From Hippasteria phrygiana (Eukaryota > Echinodermata > Asteroidea > Valvatida > Goniasteridae): a DNA stretch of 64,000 bases. Every line of letters begins with the position of its first letter. Positions within the stretch are counted from its first letter, which is position 1. Shown piece after piece: positions 1-11,492 of this stretch. The position numbers and the translations under genes were made by a program. The stretch is taken from assembly GCA_037893225.1 (NCBI GenBank), contig JAZGUH010000329.1:124001-188000 (forward strand), in the 5' to 3' direction. The notes under the pieces are model-generated. The model was not told the origin of the DNA. It worked only from the letters and a program-made list of their open reading frames with translations, and searched no databases.

Positions 1-1580
1 AATGCATTATACATGATTTTGTTTTCTGTTAAAGGCGAGGTCATGACTGTACCTATTGCATATCACATCGCCAGCTATGAAAACGCTGACGAAGTATGCA
101 CGAAAAGCAGCACGATGCGATGATGATGCACACTTCAAGTGTGAAAACAAGGATCTCAATGTCACAGTAAACAACTTTATGCTGATTGTGCGCCTGCGCT
201 TCCTTTTATGGCATGATTAATTCATGCATAAATGATGTGCTGAAAAGCGTTGTTTTGTTTGCCACTGACATTCTCGCTTTCAACCCGGAAGTGCGCAGAA
301 GGGGCTAATGTGAAATTCCTCTATAGCTGACTTGCTGAACGAGACCAATCTCACCCGTGTCATGTACTGAAAGAAATAGCCCAATTGTATTTTAACACAG
401 TTTCCTGATAAATTGAGTATTGGAATTAATATAATTTTCACCCTGCACGTTGTATATGAGGTTTTCTGAAGAACTTTCTTGAAACAGTTTCTGTAAAAGA
501 AGAAGAGAGTTGACTTGACTCATTTGTCAATAAACAATACCTAACTGATGATTACACTTGCTTTATAATTGCGTGTGTCATCAGTTCAGATAGTCGAATT
601 GGTGATGGTCTTTTTTTTTAATCTTCTGACTATTCATGGAGGGGTTTAAAGGGATTAATGTAAGCAAAATGTTTGCAAACATCAAAAAACAAAACAAATT
701 ATGATGAAATACCTGAGTGTTAGTTAATGACAGTCTAAAGCATACTGTAACATCATGGCACCTGGTGTGCTGACATGTTCATGAAAAGTGGTATTTTGTA
801 TCAATTTCCAACACTATATTTTAGTCAGTCCACTGAATTTACAAAGCAAAGGATGGAGTTGAAAGAACAAAACTGACTAACATAAGAAAAACAAAATCGG
901 TGGCTGCGTTGACAACGTATCCAAACTTACGCTTTGTTTTATGCCTATTTTTTGGAGGTGGCCCCAACAGCATTAAGGTCATATTTAAAATATTTGTAGG
1001 CCGAATGCTTTCTGCAAAAAAGTACTACAGATATGCACAATTGCGAACATAAACAATGATCCAGTATTGATACTGTACAGCGGTATTGTATGTGTACATT
1101 GTATACATGTACACGCATTTCTTTTTTGCTGTACACGTGATGTCTTTCAATTATTCCCTTTAATATAACCAACCCCCCTAAGCACGTGTGCCTGTCCTCA
1201 CATTTTCCGGAACAAAGAAAAAAAAGTGAGGACAGTAAATTGTTTACATTTGTTATACCCTTTGTTATACCCCCCCCCCCCCCCCCCCCTGTTCCGCCGC
1301 CGTTGCCCCCTCACCGATCCAATGGTATTTCTCGGGAGGATAGACCTAATATTGAAACGCATTTGGAAGCGTGATATATAATCACCCATCGAAAAGTTCA
1401 ACCTTTAAAAGTTCGCGCGAATCACTACCAGTTTTGCGTTTGCTTCGTGCAAAATGACACATGCTGTTTAGAGGGACGTGTCGACCTTTTCAAATGCACA
1501 TTGCAAAAAATGGCCTCTCCGTGAAAAACTCTTGATGGCGCTCTGTATTGGGAAACCCCTATAGGATTACTGTGGATGGG
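1..1580. other. Non-coding DNA
   Basis: I see no supportable gene here. The stretch contains a C-homopolymer tract of about 19 bases near 1270-1288 and a TGTACA-rich patch near 1086-1130. If the exon at 1686-2210 is real, this would be intron of that minus-strand gene, but I could not identify a following exon. Confidence 0.5.
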
Positions 1581-1685
1581 GAGTCTAGATATTTGGGATA
1601 TAACATAGCAAGAATCGTGGCTTTACTTCTTGACAGAACTTTGATGATGACAAAACTTTGCAAACTAAACTGATAAAAGACATAC

Positions 1686-2210
1686 CTCCGAGACGCCTTG
1701 TGGAGTCAAACCAAGGTCGAACACGATGATTCTTTTGTGGGGTAGAACCTCCTGTACGCTGGCGATCATCCCCTTCGATTGCTTCAGGTGATTCTGCGAT
1801 GTCGCCGTCACAATCGCCGTTCGATCCCACAGTTCCTCGGGCGTCATGCTGTCCAGATCTATTTTGTTCTTTTCGACCCCGATAGTTTCTACGGACTCGC
1901 CGATCTGATTTGTCCCAGTATCGATTTCCGGGATGTGCTCCTCGATCCTTTTGGCAGGGTTTCTGGCGGACTCCGTACCGTTACGGTTGGGCTCTGATTG
2001 AATGACAATGAGAGCGACAAAAAATGACAAATGAAACAACAAAATACTACAATGCCAATGTACGTTACCGTACGTTTTACAATGATTGAATAGCGCGCGA
2101 AAATGGCCACAAGATTGGCTACTGGGCACACACAATGACCTTCCTTCCGCTGTTGATGGTTTTATTTGCCCGCAGGACCCGACCCCCTTTTTTGGATTCA
2201 GTGTAAACAC
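1686..2210 (-). CDS. Probable host exon: membrane-anchored DUF1647/glycosyltransferase-like protein (partial)
   Basis: The minus-strand reading frame is open for 175 codons and ends at a good splice donor (GAG|GTATG, intron starting at 1685 going left). A hydrophobic stretch at about residues 55-70 looks like a type II signal anchor. It is followed by an acidic, Asn-glycosylatable stem and then a segment with the pattern TAIVTATSQNH...KRIIVFDLGLT. From family knowledge this resembles the start of the DUF1647-like domain, a glycosyltransferase-like fold common in invertebrate Golgi proteins. A pyrimidine-rich tract followed by CAG lies near 1998-2000, so the true exon may start there and the 5' part of the frame may be intronic. 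The remaining exons would lie left of the window. No function beyond 'candidate Golgi enzyme' can be given. Confidence 0.5.
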
Positions 2211-3500
2211 GGGGAAAGGGCAGACCGAGCCCAGTCTAGTCCTATTGTGTCCTTTCTATAGTTATTATCACCTTTCCAGTGTGGGTTTACAACTACAGCT
2301 CGCCCAATGTGACCCCACCGATGTGACAGCAGGTTTCTAAAATCACTACATGTGAGTGTTGTGTGTCAATCTTCCATGTGTGCCGAAAGAGGCGGAACGG
2401 GGTTGTGCATAATTTCATGTATACGCACTCTGTGTGATGCACTGATCTCTATATAAAATGATAGCTCATTGGCCATTGCGCGCTGTGCAAGCAACTGAAG
2501 CCAGCACCCGCCATATTACCACTCCCAATTTACCACTGATCGCTATGTAAGGAGAACGAGGATAAAAGGAGACCCTGGGGACAAGGTTGGAAAACATGTT
2601 GAATTGGGAGTGATAACATGGCGGACGGTGGCCTCGAACTCGAACAGCCGATCCAGTTTACATGAGATCAGTGGTGTGATGCAGGCTTACATGTACAGTG
2701 TACACGCAACCGTTCGCTTCCGGCATGCCAAAACAGGGATCTGGGATCGTCTGACGCATTAGACGTTCCCAGCGCAGCCCTGTTTGGGTGGTGGGTACGA
2801 GCGAACACACAACTGGACCACACATAATCCCAAGTGATTACGTCAGTGGCAGGGGCGTGGGAACGTCATCGGGTATCAAATTACAATTTGCCATTTATTG
2901 ATTAATATTTTAAATATTTGAAATTCTGTGTAAAATCAACCGTGAGAGACCTGGGCTCTATTTCACAAACGTTAGGAATATTCCTATCTTGGACTTGGGA
3001 AGAATAATTGTGTTATGTACTAGATCCTCATTTTTTGTCGTGCGTGCAAAATTACGTGACGCTTCCTTCCGGTTGAAACCCGAAATCCTTATCATTGGCC
3101 ACCCAGTAAACTAAACACCAGAAACGAAACAGTTTTTTTGGTGAATTTAGACTAAATGTTCACGTTTTAATCACGTGATTTCCATTGGTTTTGGAGGGAA
3201 CTATATTTCACGTTCTAATCACACTTCAAAATCACCGGTTAATCACGTGAATAAAGTAACGTGATTCCCGAAGGTTATGGAAACTGGTGTAAATCACATT
3301 ATGTTGACCACTTTAATATTCAATTGACCAAATCATTACGTTTTGAAAAGCAAATATATTCCTGGCGTCTGCGACTGCCAGAATTTTCCGTAAAAATACG
3401 GCTTTATTTTTTAGTGTGCAGTTACCATCAATTCACTGGTGAAGATCACATTATTGTCACTGGTTTTATAGAAGAACGAGTCAATAACGTGACTATATAT
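2211..3500. other. Non-coding DNA with an imperfect inverted repeat
   Basis: No gene is seen. Arms at 2512-2535 and 2604-2627 (both containing an ACTCCCAATT core in opposite orientation) form an imperfect inverted repeat. A TATATAAA string lies near 2450. CACGTGATT-type words become frequent from 3150 onward. Confidence 0.4.
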
Positions 3501-3504
3501 ATTG

Positions 3505-3645
3505 GGTGTGCAAAACGTGATAAAAGAACGAACCAATAATTTAACGTGCCTTTTACGTGTGCAAGACGTGATAAAGGAACGAGCCAATAACGTGCCTTTT
3601 ACGTGTACAAAACGTGATTCAAGATCGGGCCAATAACGTTATTAT
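3505..3645. repeat. Short tandem repeat of about 46-51 bp, three units
   Basis: Three consecutive imperfect units each contain GTGYRCAARACGTGAT, then GGGCCAATAA-like or GAACCAATAA-like sequence, then ACGTGCCTTTTAC. Unit length drifts (about 51 then 46 bp). The surroundings (3150-3700) are enriched in CACGTG and AACGTGATT words. No coding potential is seen. Confidence 0.6.
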
Positions 3646-4559
3646 AATAGTTGTATTACCGCGAATTTCACGTGATTGAAATCGCGTGATTTCTTTGAGA
3701 AAATTCATTGACGCCTATAGACCTTTATCATGCTGTTATCATGTCTTGTTCCCTGTATGCATTAGCAATTATGAATAGTGATTCCAATTATTGAATGAAG
3801 GTGCCAGACTATTTTTTTTCCAGCCTTGGTTTGGTTACATTGATTTTTAATAGGAGAAAACCAAGATGGCTGTACCATGATAAAGGTCTATTACGAACGA
3901 GTTTGACGTTTTTCACGTTCCACTGTTTACTGAGCAACACAGTAAGCACGCACACATACGTAACAAATCGGCGTGCGTTCGTTCTCCCAAACAAACGTGG
4001 ACGTATAACAGAGGGACCAATATCGTCCGCGATTCCCAAAATACGTCCGCGATTGAGATCGTGTACAAAACCTATGGGTTAAATTTTTTGAGGGAAATTT
4101 TCGGGTTAAGCGACGATAAAGACGACAAAACACAACGCGACGCACATGAAACACACAAAACCACGTTGATTTGCATGAATCTCATTATGCGGCAGCTGAC
4201 CAATCAAAGTTTAGGAAATTTGTGTGCGCAAAAATCATATTAAATTGCTGTGTTTTAGTCCAAAAACACACTTTCTTGATCATAATAGGTAATTTGTCAA
4301 GCAATTCATGTACACAATTACTTTTATCCAAGTATTATTTAATAATGTCATATTACATCCCCGTTCATGTTAACAAAATCAAAACGGTTGATGGGGAACC
4401 ATGACTTCATAATGGCTCTACCGAATGAATATAGAACCAACATGCGCTTATACTATTATATGTAATAGTAGGATCAATATGGGCACATATGTACACCGTA
4501 GTAATATAGGAGTATATAGGATTGCACAGTAATTAAATTGTAATTTGTAAAATTAGAAA

Positions 4560-5060
4560 CCGCACTCTGTGAATGTACAATGTCTTTGTAAAAATACGAA
4601 TCAGACTGTTCTGTACAAACACACAGCCCTTGTAATGCCAATTGACATAAGATTTTTTGTGGAATAACAGAGACATTTTTAACAGTGTGGTTTCGTGACA
4701 GTGACTGTCTGCTTTCCACGTCTCGTAATTGTTGACAGTTCAAATCTTTCCTTGCACTTTTCATGAACAAGCAGTAACAGTGCCATTGGACGGTGGAATG
4801 TTGTGTGTTTGTGCTGTGGACAATAACGTTTTCTTATGCTGTGAAGTGCAACGGGTTAGAATTGGTGAAAATCTCTGTGCCGAACCATGCAAAACGATTT
4901 CCAATCATCCATCGTCAACACCTGGCACTCTTCCAACCTTCCAACCATTTTGTCGTCACTGGTACGTGGCAAATGTGATGCGATCAAGCGAAATCAGTCG
5001 GAACTCGGCAATCCTTGTTTTTAGATATGAGCCAAAATATTGTTCGTATGGGTGAAAAAG
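4560..5060. repeat. Copy of a dispersed repeat also at 62390-63000
   Basis: This segment matches the segment near the right end of the window over scattered blocks, for example GCAAAACGATTTYCAATCAT and TTTTGTCGTCAC with the CTTCCAACC block between. The open frames inside it do not resemble proteins and differ between copies, so I read it as a dispersed, probably transposon-derived repeat. Confidence 0.5.
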
Positions 5061-5084
5061 TCAAACAATATTTTGTTTTTACAA

Positions 5085-6805
5085 AAACAGAAGGGAAAAA
5101 GCCCTTTCTAAAATGAATATTTCCACCAACCAATTCCGTTTTTTATCAATTTTGTTTCCTTCTTCATTTAGGAGGTCGTTCACATAGATGATGTTAGATT
5201 TTATCCAATTACGAAAGTACAGTATTTCGCCATTGTACTTTATGAGTTGGTTGCCCCATAGTAATTGAGATTTTATTTCAGTGGGACTTAAATCTTTCTG
5301 AACATTTTGGGTTCGATCTAGTTCCTGCCAACACAGTATAGGCTCTTTATAAAATTGTGGCAGTGACTGTCTTAATGGCCCACTTTTTGATTTCCCAAAA
5401 TTCCTGTTAAAAACTAAGATTTGGACTACAGTAATCTAGGAAATATTTACATAACGTTTGCCATTTACCACCAGTATTGTTTAATAGTTTAACAGCCCAG
5501 TTGCATTTTAATGCCATGTTATGGGATTCTATATCGATGAGGTTTAAACATCCTTCATCGAGCCTTCTTATAATAGTTCTGCGTGCAATTTTATCTATGC
5601 GTCCAATCCAAATAAAGGGAAAGACTAGCTTATTAATTTCGGAAACGTACTTTCGTGGTGTTGGGATAACGGATGCTAAAAAGGTAAATATGGGTAATGC
5701 CAAACTGTTTAAAATAGCGACTTTACCGGGAAGGGTTAAAGCCCGTCTCTTCCATTGGTTTATCAGGGCTGTGCAGGTTTAAATTTTTTCTACTCAAATT
5801 AATTCATAACACTGGGCCATGTGTTTTCAAAAATATACTCCTAGAGCTTTGATCGGCTGTTGCTGCCAAGTTATCGTTTCAAGCAAATGTTGATCCAGTA
5901 TTAGATTACCAATAATAAGCCCTTTTGTCTTTTGAAGATTAAGTTTAGGTCCAGCAATTTGTCCAAAATTTGATACGATGTTTATAGTCTTGTTTACGGA
6001 TTTAGGGTCTGACACAAAAATAGTAGTGTCGTCTGCGTACATCGAAATGCGTAAGTTTGATGTTTCAGTAAGTTCTATTCCGTTTATATCTTTGTTACAT
6101 CTAATTCTGTTGGCTAATACCTCAGCAACAAGTAAAAATAAGAGAGCTGAGAGCGGACATCCTTGCCTAAGGCCTCGTGTAAAAGTTACAAATCGGGACA
6201 TATATCCGTTGTTGATAACACTGCTTTGTATATTTGTATACAATGTTTTTATCCACTGGATAAAACTGTTTCCATAGTTGAATTTGGTTAATGTTTCTAA
6301 AAGAAAATTCAATTCTACCGTGTCAAAAGCTTTTCATAATCCAAAAAGACGATAGCAGCATTTTTGTTGGATGACATCTTCAATTAATCTAATGTTTTCT
6401 CCAATAAATCTTCCTTATACTTTTATAATTTTGTAATCTATGTTTAGTAAACTAATTGGTCTCCATTTTCTTAATTAGTACGATTACCTTTTCTATAAAG
6501 CAATGACATTATAGCGCGGCGTTGTGAAATAGACAACTCTCCTTTGTTGTAACTTCTATTCATTGATTCAATATAGAGTGTTTCTATTTGATTCCAAAAT
6601 GTGTTATAAAACTCCACTGTTAGGCCGTCCGTACGGTACCAGGACTTTTGTTGGTTTTCAAGTTGCTGAAAGCTCGTTCGTACTCTGCCTCGGTGATTAT
6701 GCCCTCACATTTTTCCTTTTGCTCATGATTTAATACATAATCAAACTTTGTGCCGTCTAGATATTGTTTCACCTGACTTATATCAACAGAGTTAGATGTA
6801 TACAA
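5085..6805 (-). pseudogene. L1-like ORF2 reverse transcriptase and C-terminal region (broken)
   Basis: Fragments in order on the minus strand: 6805-6620 (RT N-terminal, NKSPG motif), 6312-5827 (RQGCPLSALLF, then MYADDTTIF with the catalytic YADD, then a KALGVYF thumb motif), and 5703-5407 (L1-type C-terminal segment with FIWIGR). An open translation with scattered stops continues to about 5085 and still shows the LLWGNQ and NWLVE pattern typical of this family's C-terminus. The region between 6320 and 6620 is degraded. At least four frameshifts separate the blocks. Confidence 0.8.
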
Positions 6806-6921
6806 ATTTTGGTAAAAACGTTTTTCTTCGTTTAGTATTAGCCTTTTATCTTTTATAATACGATCAGTTTCACTTTGTAGTAGAGTGATGTGTTTTCTGA
6901 CTGCGTTTCGTTTTTCTAAAC

Positions 6922-8052
6922 CTAAACAATATTTAATACTTTTTTCACCATCCTCGGCCCATTTTTCGCGGGATCTGACCCTTTGACCCTCAATTTCTCT
7001 GTCATATATTTTTTTAATACGTTTTGGAGTTTGTACATCTCTTCACTTTTAACATCACATTGTTTGTTGAGATTAGTTAATCTTTCTGTAATAAGACGTT
7101 TCACATTTTTCTCTACGTTTCTTTTTTGCTTTGAATAATGTATAACAAAATCCTTAATTTCGATTTTACATAATTCCAAACGGAGTCTTTCATCATCGTA
7201 TTCAGTTTTTAACTTGGATGTCGTCTCTTCTAAATAGGATTTCATTGCATTGGTAAATGTTTTATCATCAATAAGCGAATTATTAAACTTCCAATATCCC
7301 GGCCCACGCTTATCATTACAGAATGTGACGTTTATCGAAATAGCTTGATGATCTGTTTTAATTGATGGTCGAATATCAGTAGAGGTAATGATATCTGCCA
7401 ACAAACGCGAAATAAGGAAATAATCAATTCTAGTTTTTATATTGGGACTCTTTCTTCTGAATGTATATTGTTTACAATTTATTCGGATGTTGTTCTCTCC
7501 ATACATCTACTAGAAGTTTCTTTCTACTTAGTTCATTAACAAAGGTTGTATCCTGTTTTGGAATTATTATTCGCCCTCTCTATCGCACTCATTATTTAAA
7601 ACACAATTGAAGTCGCCTCCAAGTACGATTTCGTGATTTTTCGGGACATATTGGGATATCAATTTTTCAACCTTTCTAAAGAAACTTACTCTTTGTTTAC
7701 ACGTATTTGGTGCATAAATATTCATAAATGAAATAGGTTTATCCACCAGGGTTGTATTGATTAAACAAAATTGTCCAAAAGAGTCAGATTGAAACCCGTT
7801 TATGTTAAGATTGGCCGAGTTTTTAACAATAATGCTGGTCAGGCAACTGTAGGAATCACCATAAGAATGAAAAATTTTATCATCCTGTAAATCATACACA
7901 TCATGAGTTTCTGTTATGTTCTCGGTGAAGTGCGTCTCTTGTAAAAAGATTATATTGGCTTTCTGATCATTAAACCATTTGTATAGCGCTAGTCGTTTGT
8001 TTCGATCCCTTAACCCTCTTACCTTTAAGCTGACAACATGGAGCGACGACAT
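6922..8052 (-). pseudogene. L1-like ORF2 endonuclease domain (broken)
   Basis: Two frames make up the apurinic-endonuclease-like domain, which nicks target DNA in LINE retrotransposition. The first (8052-7567) carries FLQETHF with the catalytic Glu, the NIYAPN motif, and GGDFNCVLN with the Asp/Asn pair. A frameshift near 7510-7567 leads to the second (7506-6922), which carries RIDYFLIS and a TDHQAI catalytic Asp-His motif, then a charged helical linker. All catalytic blocks can be read, so inactivation is by frameshift rather than by loss of residues. Confidence 0.8.
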
Positions 8053-8149
8053 AACGATGGGGAGATTGGGCTAAGTAACGTCATACAGTTTAACTGGTTA
8101 TATTGTTTAACATGAAAGTTAACATATACGAAGGATCATAGCATAGATT

Positions 8150-9222
8150 GCTTTTGAGCCTTTTCCTTCTGAGCCACTTTGACTCGATTCAGAAAAGGCC
8201 GAGGTCAACTGCGTGCAGTATCGCGCGAGTGATAACGTATACTTGTAGAAAAATATGACGTCACTGTATTATACGACAATGTTTTACGCAGAGTCTGTAG
8301 GTATTTCTTTGTCTAAGGCTAGTATTACTTGCTGTGCATTTTGCACATGATTCAGGTGTAACACCACGGTAAACATATGTTAAAGTGTTGATGATCTTTG
8401 TGAGACACATTTTGAATAGGGGTTGTAGGCTTGTTCTTACTAAAAAGTTAGTTATGAGTCATACTTTCCTTTGTTTGCAGTCGGTTTTTATTGGGACCTG
8501 CGCGGCGAGTTGTGTGTGAGCTGATACTATACTCTAGCCTGGCGACTTTGCTTATGCAGCTCTCATAAGGACCCGCACCTTCTCAGAACAGTACACACAA
8601 TTTCTGTTAATAGTTATAAGGTACTAGACTCAATCGCAAGTAGCATATTTACGGTACGTGTACATGCTTTTTCGATCTGGGAGGACGGGGCTCTGGCTGC
8701 TCGAGCCGGCAAACACAGGGAACGTCGTCGTGGTCTGGGGCGCGTGAGTCCGGGACAGGGTTGGAATGCTCGGTGCTTTTAGATTTGGAATGGCTCCAGC
8801 CTTCAAACGGAATTGTGCCTTTAAACCCAGCTGGGTTTTCATACTAACACTGTCATCAATACAATCTTTGGCGAAATGTTCTGCACATATTTTCGACCAT
8901 TTTGACAGCCGAAAAACAGATCTTGTATTGTCTACAAAGCGGACCCACTGTAGCCTTTGAACTCCATTCAGCACTGGGAATCGCAGGAAGGTTAGGTCAG
9001 GATATTTGTCGCTGTTCCTCGTGCAACCCCAAGACCCTCATACTGAAATAATATCAAACTTCGACAAAATAAACGGGAATGCGGAGGAGTTATGTCGACA
9101 ATACATAATGAGCTTTCGCGAAACAGGATAAATGGTTCAGAATAACAACCCCTTTTTAAAATATATAAAAAACCTCGTCTGCAAACTAATCTCCAAGAAG
9201 TCCAAATTTTACTCGGCGTTTT
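8150..9222. mobile_element. THAP-exon transposon remnant, copy 1
   Basis: About 1.07 kb that matches 60165-61347 almost end to end, starting at a GAGCCTTTT...GAGCCACTTTGAC block and ending at AAGTCCAAA...GGCGTTTTA. The right end keeps a decayed version of the terminal inverted repeat seen intact in copy 2, while the left inverted repeat is missing. It carries a THAP-domain exon on the minus strand and nothing else that looks coding, so it is probably a non-autonomous derivative of a DNA transposon with a THAP-type transposase. Confidence 0.65.
8630..9031 (-). pseudogene. THAP zinc-finger exon inside transposon (copy 1)
   Basis: The minus strand encodes most of a THAP domain, a C2CH DNA-binding finger found in P-element-like transposases and host regulators. 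It reads GCTRNSD near the first zinc cysteines, PDLTFLRFP, WVRFV, FRLSKWSKIC and AEHF..DC with the later Cys and His ligands. It then passes into a low-complexity Pro/Ser tail. The very N-terminal Met-Pro-x-x-Cys segment is not in frame in this copy but is present in copy 2. No catalytic transposase domain follows. Confidence 0.65.
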
Positions 9223-10975
9223 ACTTGCCCTCGAAGAGTCCTTGTAAAAAGATACACACGCAGGCACGATCGATGCAGCGGAAGTATTATTTTATTACGG
9301 GTAAGGCCAGCCAGGAGTACCCTGATTCTATTTCTGGGTTAGACACCCTCTTATTGCCATTCAGAAACGTGGGCAATGACAGAATGATTGATTTCTCTGG
9401 CGGTCTGCCCAGATGGCAACCCCTTTGTGTATACCGACTACAAAGGGATCAGATAACACACACTTGAATGGGGTTTAGCCAGATACATGCCACAGGGCTT
9501 ACTTTCTCAGGGCTGGCATGTCTGTAGTCTTGGTTCTAAGACGTTACTGTCTGATACTTGTCATCAACAGAGGGCGCAATTTACAGGCTGTCACCGGCGG
9601 GCGAGCGCGCGATCAATCACGGAGTTACAGTAACGTCTTGGATATTTCTACTTTTGAGGGCGGGACCCGACTATGGAAATCGTGGCTAAACATGCATCAT
9701 TCATATCACGTGACTGGTCTGACCTCCATGGTAAAGTTTGACCGATTGCCCCAATTATGCAAAATGCGCCTGCGGTCGACGCGACGTGTAATATAATACC
9801 GTTTGAAAAAAACGTGGATGTACTACTGTGTACAAAAGCCAAGTGTACGTACAATGTACATGTACATGTACATATGTACAATGTACATATCCACATATGA
9901 ACACTGTGGATTGTATTGTATAGTGTACGTATACGTACTTGAACTTCAAGTTTGAATAACTTGGGAGTTTCTGATCTTTTTTGCTACGTCCCAGAATGAG
10001 ATAATGACAATTTACCTGCAGGTGTGCACTTTAATCTGGGATGTTAATTAGCCAATGTGAATGAATAAATGCAGAATAGTAAAAATTGTAAACTATTTTT
10101 TATCAAAGATTGATTTTTGCCAGTCTTGTTTAATTACATGTACAAACATGTGGTGCCTGTTTTTTGCAGCCAGCCATGGCCAGGCCCAGTGTTGTATTAA
10201 TTGGATATTTCAGTCCAGTTATATGCAATAAATTTACAGGACGGTCTTTGGTCAACTTTTGACTGAAAAACGTTTTTACTCACTTTGTCTTCAAGGTGGA
10301 GCTTAAATTCATCATTGTCTTAATTATTTATATTTCTCCCAATAAAAAATTCCTCCACTAAATACATTACATTCCTACATGTGTATAGTAATCCATGTAT
10401 ACTAATATTTAAAAAAGTGAACATGAAGAAGAAAAGTCTGAAATAGCAAGCCTAGCAAACCACTTAAATGCAGTGGATTTAAAATCAAAGTAGATGGTTA
10501 ACTTCACTCATTTATTTTAATTCTTGAGGTAAACATAATTTTTCACTGGATAAAATGTATTTCTGTAAAGATTTTAAACCATTATAATTGTAAATTTACA
10601 TTTATGTTAACATATACTTTACCATTGAAGGTTAGAACTGCCACAGAGTTCATCAGAAATATGAAACACACCATTTGTAATTACATCTCTTTTTTCATGT
10701 ATTTTCAATTTCCATCCTGAAAAATTACATTGGCAGATGTACCGGTCATTTACTACTCAGTGTAAAAAAATCGACATTACATGTACATGCATTTAAACAA
10801 ATGTATAATACATTTACTTATACAAACTGGCTGGGACGTCCTCCATTCTGAAGTCTTTTTTAAGTTTATCACCTCACATGTTTATACACCAGTGTTCTAG
10901 CTTATACAGTGTACATGCACAATATATACATGTCATCAATGTACATGTCATCGGGTAATACCTTCTCATAAATTG
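9223..10975. other. Non-coding DNA
   Basis: No gene or RNA is seen. The sequence is AT-rich from 10000 onward. It contains the TGTACA cluster listed separately and otherwise only short unconvincing open frames. Confidence 0.4.
9838..9935. repeat. TGTACA/TGTACATG palindromic simple repeat
   Basis: Repeated TGTACA, ACATGT and GTACGT words form a self-complementary simple repeat. Similar patches occur near 1086-1130 and 61840-61890, so this is a general feature of the host spacer DNA and not a specific element. Confidence 0.6.
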
Positions 10976-11492
10976 TTAGGCCAAGTAAAAAAAAAAACAT
11001 GTTTCTCGTCCGGGTTTTCAAAAAAAAGGAAAAAGAGGGGCTTTTTATTTTTTATTTTTTATTTTTCAAGATGGCCGCCATTAGAGATTTCTGACAATCC
11101 CTGATGTGTTCGCTATAAATGAAATGTTACAAATAAAAGGGACAATTGTTAGCCACACAAGAACTGAACATATTTACATTGTTTTAATAGTGTTAGCACC
11201 ATGTTTTACAAGAACTGAACATATTTACATTGTTTTAATAGTGTTAGCACCATGTTTTACAAGAACAGAACATATTTACATTGTACAGTAGCTACACGCT
11301 GTAGAAAGTCGCGGGGAGTCTACATAGAAGACTTCGAACTCGCAAGTATTTAGTTTTCCCGATGAATTTGTTGCAGTTTTTAATATTTTTTTCTCATTTT
11401 TTGGAAATAAAAAATAAAAAATAAATCCAGGCGGCCTCAAAAAAGGAAGCGGGCGGGGACGAGAAACATGTTTTTTTTTTTATTTCGCCTTA
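10976..11492. mobile_element. MITE with AAACATGTTTCTCGTCC termini
   Basis: The left end (TTAGGCCAAGT, A-run, ACATGTTTCTCGTCC) is matched in inverted orientation at the right end (GGACGAGAAACATGT, T-run, ATTTCGCCTTA). A second inner inverted pair of ATTTTTTATTTTT-like tracts lies at 11045-11065 and 11400-11425. It is about 517 bp with no coding capacity. The interior holds a 51-bp tandem repeat. Confidence 0.7.
11156..11289. repeat. 51-bp tandem repeat, about 2.5 units
   Basis: Near-perfect units begin ACAAGAACTGAACATATT and run through a GTTTTAATAGTGTTAGC block to CACCATGTTTT. The unit length of 51 is divisible by three, which creates an open repetitive frame, but nothing suggests it is translated. 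Confidence 0.8.

Larger units (their letters stand above)
5085..8052 (-). mobile_element. L1-like LINE, ORF2 remnant (minus strand)
   Basis: Reading the minus strand from 8052 to about 5085 gives an ordered series of fragments: AP endonuclease N-terminus, endonuclease C-terminus, linker, reverse transcriptase, and a C-terminal region ending near 5085. All are separated by frameshifts and stops. The layout and the RQGCPLS, YADDT and KALGVYF motifs are those of L1-superfamily LINEs. No ORF1 precedes it: the copy begins at the ORF2 start codon, and the unrelated THAP-carrying repeat starts about 100 bp upstream. It is non-functional. Confidence 0.85.

Noticed and set aside
11106..11291. Repetitive membrane peptide from the 51-bp tandem repeat
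   Set aside because: The open frame is a by-product of a repeat length divisible by three inside a MITE.
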